Source: Steroidobacteraceae bacterium
GTDB lineage: Bacteria; Pseudomonadota; Gammaproteobacteria; Steroidobacterales; Steroidobacteraceae
DNA length: 5,008 bases
NCBI GenBank assembly: GCA_021325695.1
Contig: JAJTCR010000154.1
Location: forward strand, 1-5,008
Reading direction: 5' to 3'
Shown here: one piece after another, positions 4,981 through 5,008 of the stretch
Numbering within the stretch: position 1 is the first letter of the stretch
Layout of the letters: every line of letters begins with the position of its first letter
Made by a program: the position numbers and the translations under genes
The notes under the pieces: generated by a model
What the model was told of the DNA's origin: nothing
What the model saw: the letters and a program-made list of their open reading frames with translations, nothing else
Database searches by the model: none

Positions 4981-5008
4981 CGTTCCTGCCGTGCAGTCGT
5001 GGCGCACC

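Overview
The window is GC-rich DNA with tightly packed genes, strong Shine-Dalgarno sites and a codon-position GC bias that leaves long spurious open frames opposite the real genes. Gene content (GlxA-type AraC regulator, MarR regulator, DoxX-like membrane protein, DUF4287 protein, ferritin-like proteins) and a CCCTCTC/GAGAGGG intergenic hairpin suit a proteobacterium, perhaps a high-GC gamma- or betaproteobacterium. The sequence alone does not fix the taxon. I see no rRNA, tRNA, CRISPR array or insertion sequence.

Layout from left to right. Positions 1-55 (minus) hold the first 18 codons of a probable Asp/Glu racemase-family gene that runs off the left edge, with a good sigma70-like promoter almost touching its start codon. 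Positions 172-208 form a very strong hairpin, probably a dispersed intergenic repeat and transcription boundary. Positions 264-2239 (minus) carry two ferritin-like genes 20 nt apart: first a 389-aa protein with two predicted four-helix ferritin-like units, then a 261-aa protein with one canonical ExxH-type unit. Ahead of them is a 324-base stretch (2240-2563) with no convincing gene. Positions 2564-3202 (minus) hold a DUF4287 protein and, upstream of it, a DoxX-like four-helix membrane protein, probably co-transcribed. A divergent MarR-family regulator occupies 3330-3860 (plus). The last gene, 3911-4957 (minus), is a GlxA-like regulator with an N-terminal DJ-1/PfpI domain and a C-terminal AraC DNA-binding domain. 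It converges on marR.

How the genes may work together (inference): the MarR protein probably controls itself and the divergent doxX-DUF4287 unit through two related inverted repeats whose centres lie 31 bp apart. One sits between the -35 and -10 elements of the likely marR promoter and the other covers the marR start codon. The ferritin-like pair, all on the same strand downstream, suggests a stress or iron/oxygen theme. The GlxA-like gene has a degenerate Fur-box-like repeat over its likely -10 region. The most interesting items are the ferritin-like gene pair with its duplicated-domain member and the paired MarR operator.
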